Source: Duganella qianjiadongensis (lineage in GTDB: Bacteria > Pseudomonadota > Gammaproteobacteria > Burkholderiales > Burkholderiaceae_D). From it: a stretch of DNA of 64,000 bases. The stretch lies in NCBI RefSeq assembly GCF_009857915.1, contig NZ_WWCM01000015.1, forward strand, positions 41,658-105,657, given 5' to 3'. Positions 1-9,400 of this stretch are shown here, one piece after another. Position 1 is the stretch's first letter; each line of letters opens with the position of its first letter. The notes under the pieces were generated by a model. The model worked only from the letters and a program-made list of their open reading frames with translations, made no database searches and was not told the DNA's origin. Both the position numbers and the translations under genes were made by a program.

Positions 1-2
1 GC

Positions 3-371
3 CGGACGCAGGAAGCGCAGATCCGCCAGCTGTCCGATGCCCGGCCTCTGCTTACCAGCCAGCTGCTGGAAGAGCGCATGCGGCGCCAGAGTGAAATCGT
101 GGCGCTGGCGCGCAAAATCCAGCAGGAACAACCGGGCCGCGTCGCCACCATGGAATTGCTGCGCCAGCTGATCAACGACACTTTCCGGCAGATGGAGAGC
201 GGGCCCCGTGCGCCTGCCCTGGTCGAGTATGAGGAAAGCACCGTGCAGATGGTGCTGGGCGTCATACAGTTATCCACAACAAGTCAGAAAGCTCACGCCC
301 AGCACAGAATACAGGACTGTATCCACGACCTGAAAGTGCTGGCGCAGGAAGGCCACAGCAGCAGGCCGTGA
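3..371 (+). CDS. C-terminal end of an unknown protein (5' end outside window)
   Basis: The reading frame is open from the left edge to the stop at 369-371, so the gene is cut by the window. An ATG at 78 exists but the frame continues upstream with similar composition (Gln/Glu/Arg-rich, probably helical), so I treat it as an internal Met. The visible ~122 residues are hydrophilic and helix-prone with no motif I recognise. It lies 46 bp upstream of rsmD on the same strand. A single perfect DnaA-box nonamer, TTATCCACA at 270-278, lies inside the coding sequence. Function unknown. Confidence 0.6.
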   Translation, partial: RTQEAQIRQLSDARPLLTSQLLEERMRRQSEIVALARKIQQEQPGRVATMELLRQLINDTFRQMESGPRAPALVEYEESTVQMVLGVIQLSTTSQKAHAQHRIQDCIHDLKVLAQEGHSSRP

Positions 372-417
372 AGCCCCGTATGTTATAGTCGCGCCTGATA
401 AATCAACCACCTGCATC

Positions 418-1065
418 ATGCCTAGAAAGCCCGCCAGCAAACCCGCCAAACCGGCCAAAGTTCCCGTCCATGGCCCGCAGCACAGCCATCAGGTGCGCAT
501 CATCGGCGGTAGCTGGAAACGCACGCCCCTGCCAGTGCTCAGCGCCTCCGGCCTGCGCCCGACCCCGGACCGCGTGCGCGAAACCGTGTTTAACTGGATC
601 AACCACCAGCGCGATGGCGATTGGGCCAGCGCGCGCGTGCTCGATCTGTTCGCCGGCAGCGGTGCGCTCGGTTTCGAAGCGGCCAGCCGGGGCGCGCTCA
701 GCGTCACCATGGTCGATAGCGTGACGGCCGTGGTGCAGCAGCTGGAAACCATCAAACAGAAACTCAAAGCCGACAAGGTGCAGATCATGCGCGGCGATGC
801 TCTGGCCGTGGCGCAATCGGCCGCCAGCCGGGGCCAGCGCTACGATCTGGTCTTCCTCGATCCGCCTTACCAGCAAAGCTTTATCGAGCGTGCTTTGCCG
901 CTGTGCAGCAAATTGCTGGAAGAGGGTGGACTGGTGTATGCCGAGTCGGGCATACCGCTCGAGTTTGCCGATGATGCCAGCCCGGAATGGATGGCCGGCT
1001 GGGAAGTGATCCGCGCCGATAAAGCGGGCATGGTGCACTTCCATTTACTAAAACGCAAGATTTAA
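418..1065 (+). CDS. rsmD: 16S rRNA (guanine966-N2)-methyltransferase RsmD
   Basis: RsmD methylates G966 of 16S rRNA during assembly of the 30S subunit, using S-adenosylmethionine. The 215-aa protein has a basic Lys/Pro/Ala-rich N-terminal extension of about 25 residues. This is followed by the family start (RIIGGSWKR), the conserved RPTPDRVRET segment, a SAM-binding motif (VLDLFAGSGALGFEA), and the catalytic motif LDPPY typical of N2-guanine/N6-adenine methyltransferases. Length and motif order match RsmD. It is followed by coaD, a very common proteobacterial arrangement. Confidence 0.95.
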   Translation: MPRKPASKPAKPAKVPVHGPQHSHQVRIIGGSWKRTPLPVLSASGLRPTPDRVRETVFNWINHQRDGDWASARVLDLFAGSGALGFEAASRGALSVTMVDSVTAVVQQLETIKQKLKADKVQIMRGDALAVAQSAASRGQRYDLVFLDPPYQQSFIERALPLCSKLLEEGGLVYAESGIPLEFADDASPEWMAGWEVIRADKAGMVHFHLLKRKI

Positions 1066-1172
1066 GCCCGCCGGCTGTCCAAAAGCCGCCGTCAGAGTGC
1101 CCGAAATGCGGGCAAACGGCATTTTTCAGGCATAATGGCGCGTTCTAAATTGGTGCACTGCAAGGAGCCGAC

Positions 1173-1664
1173 ATGGTCGTAGCTGTTTATCCGGGAACTT
1201 TTGATCCGCTGACCCGTGGTCACGAGGATCTGGTGCGTCGCGCATCGGGTCTGTTCGACACGCTGGTGGTCGGGGTCGCCGATAGCCAGAGCAAGAAACC
1301 ATTTTTCACGCTGGAAGAACGCCTGACCATCGCCAATGAAGTGCTGGGTCACTATCCCAACGTAAAAGTGCAGGGCTTTTCCGGCCTGCTCAAGGATTTC
1401 GTGCGCGAGCATGATGCCCGCGTCATCGTGCGCGGCCTGCGCGCCGTGTCCGACTTCGAATACGAGTTCCAGATGGCGGGCATGAACCGCTACCTGCTGC
1501 CCGATGTCGAAACCATGTTCCTGACGCCATCCGACCAGTATCAGTTTATTTCCGGCACCATCGTGCGCGAGATTGCCGTACTCGGTGGCGATGTTTCCAA
1601 ATTTGTGTTCCCCTCGGTCGACCGCTGGCTGCAAAAGAAAATTGCCGCCACCCGTGACCAGTAA
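1173..1664 (+). CDS. coaD: Phosphopantetheine adenylyltransferase
   Basis: CoaD transfers AMP from ATP to 4'-phosphopantetheine, the penultimate step of coenzyme A synthesis. The 163-aa protein is the normal length. It shows the nucleotidyltransferase signature TRGHEDL (T/HxGH) near residue 15, the conserved VRGLRAVSDFEYE segment, and the second signature ISGTIVRE near residue 128. An AAGGAG ribosome-binding site precedes the ATG at 1173. It follows rsmD, as in many proteobacteria, and is followed 15 bp later by a ferredoxin gene. Confidence 0.96.
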   Translation: MVVAVYPGTFDPLTRGHEDLVRRASGLFDTLVVGVADSQSKKPFFTLEERLTIANEVLGHYPNVKVQGFSGLLKDFVREHDARVIVRGLRAVSDFEYEFQMAGMNRYLLPDVETMFLTPSDQYQFISGTIVREIAVLGGDVSKFVFPSVDRWLQKKIAATRDQ

Positions 1665-1679
1665 GCAGCGAGTACCAGC

Positions 1680-1934
1680 ATGGCCTTAATGATTACCGAC
1701 GACTGCATCAATTGCGACGTGTGCGAGCCCGAGTGCCCCAACGACGCCATTTTTATGGGCGCCGAAATTTACCAGATCCACCCCGACAAATGCACCGAAT
1801 GCGTGGGCCACTTTGACGAGCCGCAGTGCCAGCAAGTGTGTCCGGTAAGCTGCATACCCTTCAATCCTGCCATGCGGGAGAGCAAGGAAGAACTGCAGGC
1901 CAAGTTCGAGCGCCTGCAGGCAAGCAAGGCCTGA
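1680..1934 (+). CDS. YfhL-family 2[4Fe-4S] ferredoxin
   Basis: A small (84 aa) electron carrier. The first cluster motif is CINCDVCEPECP (CxxCxxCxxxCP). The second is split by a short insertion: CTECVGHFDEPQC, then CPVSC, as in the YfhL/Allochromatium-type ferredoxins with one atypical loop and a C-terminal helix. The tail (residues 60-84) is helical and charged, also typical of this group. It lies 15 bp downstream of coaD and is probably cotranscribed. The electron partner cannot be told from context. Confidence 0.93.
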   Translation: MALMITDDCINCDVCEPECPNDAIFMGAEIYQIHPDKCTECVGHFDEPQCQQVCPVSCIPFNPAMRESKEELQAKFERLQASKA

Positions 1935-2073
1935 CAGGCCACACCACCATGCCGCAGCGGCCAATTCCGGCTGCCTGCGGTTTTCCCTGCATGATGTCGT
2001 GCCAGCGGTGGTATATTCCGATCGAGTCCAGAGCGCCCGGTGCGCCGGCCCCACTACCTTTCGGAGACGACAT

Positions 2074-2667
2074 ATGAAACGCAGAAATATCCTGAAAAGC
2101 CTGTTTGCCGCCACCATGCTGGCTGGCAGCTTCTGCCTGCCCGCACTGGCTGCGGTGGAAGTCGCTGGCGTCAAGTTCGACGATAGCATCAAGGTCGCGG
2201 GCAGCGAGCTCAAACTCAATGGCGCAGGCGTGCGCACCAAAGTCATCTTCAAGGTGTATGCCGCCGGCCTCTACCTGACAGAAAAGAAAACCAGCGTGGC
2301 CGACGTGCTGGCCACCAGCGGCCCGCGCCGGGTTGCCATCACCATGCTGCGCGAAGTCAGCTCGGAAGATTTCGGCAAAGCCTTCATGGATGGTCTGAAC
2401 AACAATACCGACAAGAACGAGCGCACCCGCATCCTGCCGCAGACCATGAAGTTCGGTGAAGTGTTTGCCCAGATTCCCGCCCTGAAAAAGAACGACCAGC
2501 TGACGCTGGACTGGACCCCGAACGAGGGTACCCAGTGCTATCTGAACGGTAAAAAGATCGGTGAGCTGATGCCTGACGTGGCGTTCTACAACGCCGTACT
2601 GCGCATCTGGCTGGGTGAGCATCCGGTCGATAGTGACCTGAAACCAGCACTACTGGGCGGAAAGTAA
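2074..2667 (+). CDS. Secreted chalcone isomerase-like domain protein
   Basis: I place the start at ATG 2074, preceded by CGGAGA, although the frame is open from 1999. From 2074 the 197-aa protein begins with a clear signal peptide (basic KRRN, hydrophobic core, cleavage near LPALA-A). The mature part resembles the bacterial chalcone-isomerase-like family (VAGVKFDDSIKVAGSELKLNGAG...). These proteins bind small hydrophobic ligands or fatty acids in the periplasm, and true chalcone isomerase activity is not expected. Its partner and substrate are unknown. Confidence 0.85.
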   Translation: MKRRNILKSLFAATMLAGSFCLPALAAVEVAGVKFDDSIKVAGSELKLNGAGVRTKVIFKVYAAGLYLTEKKTSVADVLATSGPRRVAITMLREVSSEDFGKAFMDGLNNNTDKNERTRILPQTMKFGEVFAQIPALKKNDQLTLDWTPNEGTQCYLNGKKIGELMPDVAFYNAVLRIWLGEHPVDSDLKPALLGGK

Positions 2668-2669
2668 GT

Positions 2670-2951
2670 CTAGACGCGCGAAGCAATCGCGCGCAGCTCG
2701 GCCACGTGACTAGGCTCGCCTTCGATGGAATTGAGCATATGCTTGAGCAGCATGGCATCGCGCATCTGGCGGCGTTGCAGCTGCTCTTCCTTGCTCAGGC
2801 GCGGGCGGACCAGCAGCATGGCGGCGCGGGCCAGGCCCGTCAGCAAAGGTTTAAACAAGAGCAGCACGGCGCACACGGCGCCGCTTGCCAGCGCCAGCTC
2901 GCCAGCGCTGATCAGAGAGATATTTTGTACGGCAGAAATCAGGGTAGACAT
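2670..2951 (-). CDS. Small membrane protein of unknown function
   Basis: Encodes 93 aa (98 aa if an in-frame ATG at 2966 is used; neither start has a strong ribosome-binding site). Residues ~15-50 are hydrophobic and could form one or two membrane segments. A basic, amphipathic tail follows (RPRLSKEEQLQRRQMRDAML). The gene ends 2 bp from the convergent chalcone-isomerase-like gene. I do not recognise a family. The length, hydrophobic pattern and lack of any other gene on either strand here make it likely to be real. Confidence 0.6.
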   Translation of the reverse strand: MSTLISAVQNISLISAGELALASGAVCAVLLLFKPLLTGLARAAMLLVRPRLSKEEQLQRRQMRDAMLLKHMLNSIEGEPSHVAELRAIASRV

Positions 2952-3118
2952 GGTGTTACAAGGCATTTAGAATCAGACGGTACTATAGTGCAGTGCAACA
3001 TAAGTAGCCAATTTACTTCCCCGATAACAATTATTCATTTGGTGAATGGAATGTCGTATCATTGATGCAAAATGATATTTCTTGTCCATCCGACCATCTG
3101 AGCCACGACTGAGCCGCC

Positions 3119-4087
3119 ATGAGCTTCCTGACGCTAGACTTGAACCTGTTACGCGTCTTTGACGCCGTGATGACCGAGCAGAACCTGACCCGCGCCGCCG
3201 GCCATCTGGCCATGACGCAGCCGGCCGTCTCCAATGCCATCAAGCGTCTGCGCGAAAGTCTGGGCGACGAGTTGCTGATCCGTACCGCCTATGGCGTCAA
3301 ACCGACGCCGCGCGCCGAGTCGCTGTGGCCGTCCGTGCGCAGCGCGCTGGCCAGTCTGGAAGCGGCAGTCGCACCGGAAACCTTCGATGTATCGGCGGCC
3401 CACGCCACCTTCCGTATGGCCATGGCCGATGCCACGGCGGCCTTCTGGCTGCCAGCCCTGATGCGCTCGATCGAAAATGAAGCACCGGGCGTGAACGTGC
3501 GCATGGTGCCGCTGACCACGCGGGAACCGCGCCCCATGCTGCTGCGCGGCGATATCGATCTGGCCGTCGGCTTTTTCCCCGGCGTGGCCGCCCAGCTGTC
3601 CTACGAAACGGGTTCGCCTATCCGCCACGAACGGCTGTATTCGGGCCATTATGTGTGCGTGATGCGGCGCGACCACCCGCTGTCGAAAGTCGACCTGACG
3701 CTGGATAACTATTGCGCCGCCAATCACCTGCTGGTGAGTTTCTCCGGCCGCGCGCATGGTCTGGTGGATGAAGCGCTGGCACAGATCCAGCGCGAACGCC
3801 GCATTCTGCTGACCGTGAACCAGTTCTTCACGGCAGGCCGGGTAGTGGCCAACTCCGACCTGATTACCGTGCTGCCGCGCCACCTGATCGCCTCGACAGG
3901 GATGACCGACGCGCTCATTTCCAAGGAATTGCCGTTCCAGCTGCCTGCCGTCCACCTCGACATGCTGTGGCACGAACGCGATGCGCGCAGCCCCGCCCAC
4001 AAGTGGCTGCGCCGCCATCTGGAAGGCATGAACAGCGTGGCCCAGCGCACGGCGCCCGGTTCGGCGCCGCGCAGCGACACCTACTGA
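3119..4087 (+). CDS. LysR-family transcriptional regulator
   Basis: A 322-aa DNA-binding regulator. Residues ~8-66 form the LysR winged helix-turn-helix (LDLNLLRVFDAVM, then TRAAGHLAMTQPAVSNAIKRLR), and residues ~95-300 form the periplasmic-binding-protein-like effector domain. The pattern (LDLNLL start, RHERLY, GHYVCVMRRDHP) fits the NodD/LeuO/PcpR-like branch rather than CysB types. No divergently transcribed operon lies directly upstream, so its target is not obvious; the neighbouring small membrane protein gene is the only divergent gene. The ~35-residue tail after the fold is Pro/Ala/Arg-rich. Confidence 0.92.
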   Translation: MSFLTLDLNLLRVFDAVMTEQNLTRAAGHLAMTQPAVSNAIKRLRESLGDELLIRTAYGVKPTPRAESLWPSVRSALASLEAAVAPETFDVSAAHATFRMAMADATAAFWLPALMRSIENEAPGVNVRMVPLTTREPRPMLLRGDIDLAVGFFPGVAAQLSYETGSPIRHERLYSGHYVCVMRRDHPLSKVDLTLDNYCAANHLLVSFSGRAHGLVDEALAQIQRERRILLTVNQFFTAGRVVANSDLITVLPRHLIASTGMTDALISKELPFQLPAVHLDMLWHERDARSPAHKWLRRHLEGMNSVAQRTAPGSAPRSDTY

Positions 4088-4106
4088 GACTGTCCGGCCG
4101 CAGCTA

Positions 4107-5681
4107 TTAACTGTGGCTGGAACGGTAGCCGACGCGGAAGCCGCCCCAGTGGCGGCCGTTCACATAAATCGGCACGGATAAATCGTGCATCACTTCGCCC
4201 GTATCGCGTTTGTAAGTCTGTAGCAGGAAGGGCTGGGTGCTGCTGCCGCAGCGCTTGCCGGTGCGGTCGCTGAATATCCGCTTGGTGCGGTTATTCACCA
4301 TGTCGACATCGTAGTCGCCCGTCAGCGGCTGCGAGAACTTGCGGTTGTGGGTGGGGAAATAGCCATTGTTATCCACCGCACCGGCATAAGCCAGCTGCGG
4401 CATGGCTTCCAGCACGGCTTCCTGCAAAGGTGGCAATACCCGGTCGGTGAAATCATCGAAGCGCGATTTATGCTTTTGCGGATTGGTGTTCGGTATCGGC
4501 GTGTAATGGCGGTCGAACAGCGCTTCCTGACTGATCTGACCGCTGGAAATGGCCGATTCGAACAACCGTCCCACATCGCGCGCCGCCTGCTGGGCAGCGA
4601 TCCGGATCGGATCATGCGAGCTTTCGATGGCCGATGCGCTCAGCGCACGGGTAATCACTTCGGCCCGTTCGGCCAGAGCCTGCGCCGAACCGGCCGCACG
4701 TGGCAATTGCTGCTCGGTCGAATGCAGGCTGTCGCGGATACTGCTGACGCCCTGAGCAATAATTTCACTGGTATCCACATGCTCGCGCGCCGCCTGGGCA
4801 ATCTGGCCAATCTGCTGTTCCGATACGCTCGACGACTGTTCTATGTTACCCAGCAATCCGTGCACGGTTTCGACATTGCCCACCGCCACGCTCACGCTTT
4901 GCGCCAGTGTGGTCATACCGCCGGCTGCCTGTTCGGCCTGCTGGTTAATTTCGCGCACCATGGCGCTGATTTCATCAGTCGCTTCTTTGGTGCGTAAGGC
5001 TAGCTGGCGCACTTCGTTGGCCACCACGGCAAAACCGCGCCCCTGTTCGCCAGCCCGCGCTGCTTCGATGGCGGCATTCAGCGCCAGCAGATTGGTACGG
5101 GCAGAAATCTCGCTGATCGCTTCGGTAAAGCTATAAATTTTGCGGGCATTGGACTGCAAGCTGGCCATCATGGCACCGGCCGTCTGCGCTTCTGCGCGAG
5201 CGGCCTTGATACGCTGTAGGCCCAGATCCGCTTCGCTGCGCCCTGCGACAGTTTCACCTTTAACCTGCGCTGCAATGCGGGCAGCCTGCTCGGCATTGGC
5301 GGCGATAACGCTGGAGGCTTCGAGATTTTCCGTGGCGCGGTCGGCAATGTCGGCGCTGGTGCCGACATCGAGCGCCACTTTGGTTTTGACGGAATCGACG
5401 AAGAAAGAGGTTTCGGCGGCGCCTATCATGATGGCGTCGATTTCATCGCCCACCACACGGGCAAAACGGCGCGCCCCGTCGTCACTGTAGCGACGCGCTT
5501 CGTACCAGCGCATCAGCAATGCTGCAGCCAGTGCTGTAGGGAAGGCCAGCCCGGCCGTCGCTAGCAGAGAAGCGGGGCTATCGGTAAGCCAGCCCAGCAC
5601 TAAAGCGATCACCATGCCGAGTAGCGTTGCCGCGCCCAGCCACAGTCCCCTTAACAGCCATGGCTGCTGAAAAAGCTTCAT
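4107..5681 (-). CDS. Methyl-accepting chemotaxis protein with C-terminal sensor domain
   Basis: A 524-aa chemoreceptor. Two hydrophobic segments (about residues 12-33 and 38-58) sit at the N-terminus with almost no periplasmic loop between them, so it is unlikely to sense through a classical periplasmic domain. The signalling tip is canonical: EISARTNLLALNAAIEAARAGEQGRGFAVVANEVR at roughly residues 190-225. After the coiled coil, residues ~365-524 form an extra C-terminal domain (HYTPIPNTNP, NNGYFPTHN, VPIYVNGRHWGGFRVGY). This resembles the Cache/PAS-like C-terminal sensor modules of some cytoplasmic-sensing receptors. The ligand is unknown. Confidence 0.92.
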   Translation of the reverse strand: MKLFQQPWLLRGLWLGAATLLGMVIALVLGWLTDSPASLLATAGLAFPTALAAALLMRWYEARRYSDDGARRFARVVGDEIDAIMIGAAETSFFVDSVKTKVALDVGTSADIADRATENLEASSVIAANAEQAARIAAQVKGETVAGRSEADLGLQRIKAARAEAQTAGAMMASLQSNARKIYSFTEAISEISARTNLLALNAAIEAARAGEQGRGFAVVANEVRQLALRTKEATDEISAMVREINQQAEQAAGGMTTLAQSVSVAVGNVETVHGLLGNIEQSSSVSEQQIGQIAQAAREHVDTSEIIAQGVSSIRDSLHSTEQQLPRAAGSAQALAERAEVITRALSASAIESSHDPIRIAAQQAARDVGRLFESAISSGQISQEALFDRHYTPIPNTNPQKHKSRFDDFTDRVLPPLQEAVLEAMPQLAYAGAVDNNGYFPTHNRKFSQPLTGDYDVDMVNNRTKRIFSDRTGKRCGSSTQPFLLQTYKRDTGEVMHDLSVPIYVNGRHWGGFRVGYRSSHS

Positions 5682-5738
5682 CTATCTCCCCCGTTACAGG
5701 CTGCAACAGGAGAACGATGTAAATTTCGTTCTCTGCTG

Positions 5739-6194
5739 CTATTTTATGGGCAACTTGGTGGTATTCTTCACCTCTTCCATAACGGCGTAAGTGTGGGTTT
5801 CACGTACACCTTTCTGGAGCAGGGTTTTACCAAGGAATTCGCGGTATGCTGCCATGTCCTTGACGCGAGCTTTTACCAGATAGTCAAAACCGCCAGCAAC
5901 CATGTGGCATTCTAATACTTCTGGTATCAGCTGAACGCTATGTTTAAAGGCATCGAAGACTTCGGGCGTGGTGCGATCGAGCACAACCTCGATGAAAACG
6001 AGTAAGGAAACGTCCAGTAACTGCGGATTGAGCTGGGCCGTATAACCCATGATATAGCCGGATTCGTGCAGTTTTCGCACACGTTCCAGGCAAGCTGCTG
6101 GTGACAGATTCACCCGCGCAGCCAGTTCTACGTTGCTGATGCGGCCATCGCTCTGCAATTCCATCAAGATTTTTTTACTGATCTTGTCTAGCAT
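5739..6194 (-). CDS. Lrp/AsnC-family regulator, probable regulator of putA
   Basis: I chose the ATG at 6194 (MLDKISKKIL), which gives 151 aa and the standard Lrp start; the upstream open frame to 6248 has a poor composition. Residues ~3-60 are the Lrp helix-turn-helix (DGRISNVELAARVNLSPAACLERVRKL) and residues ~65-140 the RAM ligand-binding domain. It is transcribed divergently from putA across a 210-bp AT-rich spacer. PutR/BkdR-type Lrp proteins activate putA in response to proline in Alphaproteobacteria and Pseudomonas relatives. The PutA here has no DNA-binding domain of its own, so this gene is the likely proline-responsive regulator (inference). Confidence 0.92.
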   Translation of the reverse strand: MLDKISKKILMELQSDGRISNVELAARVNLSPAACLERVRKLHESGYIMGYTAQLNPQLLDVSLLVFIEVVLDRTTPEVFDAFKHSVQLIPEVLECHMVAGGFDYLVKARVKDMAAYREFLGKTLLQKGVRETHTYAVMEEVKNTTKLPIK

Positions 6195-6331
6195 TTCCGG
6201 GGACTCCAAAATTAATATTATTTGGTTAAATTGTCTCACTAAAAACAATCTATTGCTAGTACCTTGTAATACCAGAATTAATCCAGAAGAAATCGCTTTA
6301 CAATCGAATCATTAGCAGTTCACTTCAAAAT

Positions 6332-6365
6332 ACGCTCGCCAGCACTCGCCGGTCGGGCGTTTTTT
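6332..6365 (+). terminator. Terminator-like hairpin in the putA leader
   Basis: ACGCTCG (6332-6338) pairs with CGGGCGT (6354-6360), with one G-T wobble and a ~15-nt loop. It is followed at once by a run of six T (6360-6365). It sits about 40 nt upstream of the putA start codon. It could attenuate putA transcription or be the end of a short leader RNA. The stem is only moderately strong. Confidence 0.4.
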
Positions 6366-6404
6366 CTAATGTACGGCACTAAAATTTCTTACTGAAAGTA
6401 TCCC

Positions 6405-9400
6405 ATGTCTGCTGTCATCAGCCCGCGTTTTACCCCGTTCTCCGCGCTTCAGGACGAGATCCTGCGTGATCCGATTCCCCTCCGCTCCGCAGTAACTGCC
6501 GCCTACCGGCGCGATGAAGTGAGCGCCGTGCAATGGCTGCTGGAACAGATAACCAACAATGACGAAGCCACGCTGAAACAGTCGCAGCAACTGGCGCATA
6601 AACTGGTCAGCTCGGTGCGTGCCCAGCGCACCCGCGCTTCCGGCGTCGATGCCCTGATGCACGAATTTTCCCTATCGTCCGAAGAAGGCGTGGCACTGAT
6701 GTGTCTGGCCGAGGCACTGTTGCGTATTCCCGACAACGCCACGGCTGATCGATTGATCGCCGACAAGATCAGCAAAGGCGACTGGCGCAAGCATCTGGGC
6801 GAATCGCCTTCGCTGTTCGTCAATGCTGCCACCTGGGGCCTCTTGATCACCGGCAAACTGGTCAGCACCAGCAGCGAAACGGGGCTGGGTTCGGCCCTGA
6901 CCAAGCTCATTTCCAAAGGCGGCGAACCACTGATCCGCAAAGGCGTGGATCTGGCCATGCGCATGCTGGGTAACCAGTTCGTCACCGGCCAGACGATCGA
7001 CGAAGCCATCAAGAACGGCCAGGCCAACGAGGCACGCGGCTACCGCTATTCCTACGACATGCTGGGCGAAGCGGCGCTGACCGAAGCCGACGCCAAAAAC
7101 TATTACGCTTCCTACGAAACGGCTATCCACGCCATCGGCAAGGCCTCGAATGGGCGCGGCATCAAGGACGGCCCCGGCATTTCCGTCAAACTGTCGGCCC
7201 TGCACCCACGCTACAGCCGCGCCCAGCGCGAACGCGTGATGACCGAATTGTTGCCGCGCGTGCGCGCACTGGTGCTGCTGGCCAAGCAATACGACATCGG
7301 CCTGAATATCGACGCAGAAGAAGCCGACCGTCTGGAACTCTCGCTCGACCTGATGGAAGCCCTGGCGCACGATGCAGAACTGGCCGGTTTCGAAGGCATC
7401 GGCTTCGTCGTGCAGGCTTATCAGAAACGCTGCCCGTTCGTGATCGACTATCTGATCGATCTGGCCAAGCGCAGCGGCCGCAAATTCATGGTGCGTCTGG
7501 TCAAAGGCGCTTACTGGGATGCGGAAATCAAGCGTGCACAGGTCGATGGCATGAGCGGCTATCCCGTCTATACGCGCAAGGTCTATACCGACGTGTCGTA
7601 TCTGGTCTGCGCGCAGAAGCTGCTGGGCGCCACCAGCGTCATCTATCCGCAGTTTGCCACCCACAATGCGCAGACGCTGTCCACCATCTACACCTGGGCC
7701 AAGCGCGATGGCGTGACCGATTACGAATTCCAGTGCCTGCACGGCATGGGCGAATCGCTGTACGACCAGGTGGTGGGCAAGGACAATCTGGATAAAGCCT
7801 GCCGTATCTATGCGCCGGTCGGCACCCACGAAACGCTGCTGGCCTATCTGGTACGCCGCCTGCTGGAAAACGGCGCCAACTCGTCCTTCGTCAACCAGAT
7901 CGTCGATGAAGCGATACCCGTCGAATCACTGATCAAGGATCCCGTTGCACTGGCGCGCGAGCAGGGCGGTCAGCCGCACCGCGGCATTCCCTTGCCGCTC
8001 GATATGTTTGGCACGGAACGCAAAAACTCGGCCGGTTTCGATCTGGCCAATGAAAATGTGCTGCGCCGCGTGGCCGCCGAGCTGGCCGAGCCGCGTAGCT
8101 GGCACGCCACGCCGCTGCTGGCCGGTGGTGTCAGCGCTGGCCAGCCAGTACAGAACGTCACCAATCCGGCCCAGCGCAGCGATGTGGTGGGCCAGCTGGT
8201 AGAAGCCAGTGCCGCCGACGTGGAAACGGCGCTGACCAGCGCCAGCCAGTACGCCATGGACTGGCAGGTTACGGAACCGGCCCTGCGCGCCGCGGCGCTG
8301 GACCGTGCAGCCGAGCTGTTCGAAACCCATGCCATGGAGCTGATGACGCTGGCGATCCGCGAAGCGGGCAAATCGCTGCCCAATGCGATTGCCGAACTGC
8401 GTGAAGCGGTCGATTTCCTGCGTTACTACGCCAACCAAGTGCGCGGCGGCAGCAACACGCTGGCGCTCGGCCCCGTTACCTGTATCAGCCCATGGAACTT
8501 CCCGCTGGCCATCTTCACGGGCCAGGTGGCCGCTGCGCTCGCTGCCGGTAACGTGGTGCTGGCCAAACCGGCCGAACAGACCCCGCTGATCGCCCACCGC
8601 GCCGTAGAACTGCTGCATGAAGCGGGCATTCCCCGTGCGGCTCTGCAATTCCTGCCGGGCCGCGGCGAAGTGGTTGGCGCTGCGCTGACGGCCGATAGCC
8701 GGATCAAGGGCGTGATTTTCACCGGCTCGACCGAAGTAGCCCAGCTGATCAACCGCACCCTGGCCAAACGCGCTGTCGCGGAAAACATCGATATTCCCCT
8801 GATCGCCGAAACGGGTGGCCAGAACGCCATGATCGTGGATTCCTCGGCACTGCCGGAACAGGTGGTACAGGATGCGATTTCGTCCGCCTTCGATAGCGCC
8901 GGCCAGCGCTGCTCGGCGCTGCGCGTGCTGTTCCTGCAGGAAGATATCGCCGACAAAACCATCAAAATGCTGAAAGGCGCAATGCTGGAACTGAATGTGG
9001 GCAGCCCGGACCGTCTGGTAACGGACATCGGCCCTGTCATCGATGCTGAAGCCCAGCAGAATCTGCTTTCGCACATCAACAAGCTGAAAGCCACTGCGCT
9101 CAACTACTTCTCGCTCGATCTGCCCTCCCACGTGACTTCGGCCGGTACTTTCGTGCCGCCTACGGTACTGGAAATCCGTACACTGGAAGAACTGACGCAG
9201 GAAGTTTTCGGCCCCGTGCTGCACGTGATCCGCTACAAGCGCGCCGATCTGCCAAAACTGGTGGACCAGATCAATGGCAGCGGCTTCGGTCTGACGCTGG
9301 GCGTGCATTCGCGTATCGATGAAACCATCGATTACATCACCAGCCGCGCCCACGTCGGCAATATCTATGTCAACCGCAATATTGTCGGCGCCGTGGTCGG

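Noticed and set aside
270..278. Isolated DnaA box TTATCCACA (also single boxes at 47547-47555 and 50721-50729)
   Set aside because: Each is alone inside a coding sequence, so chance occurrence is the simplest explanation.
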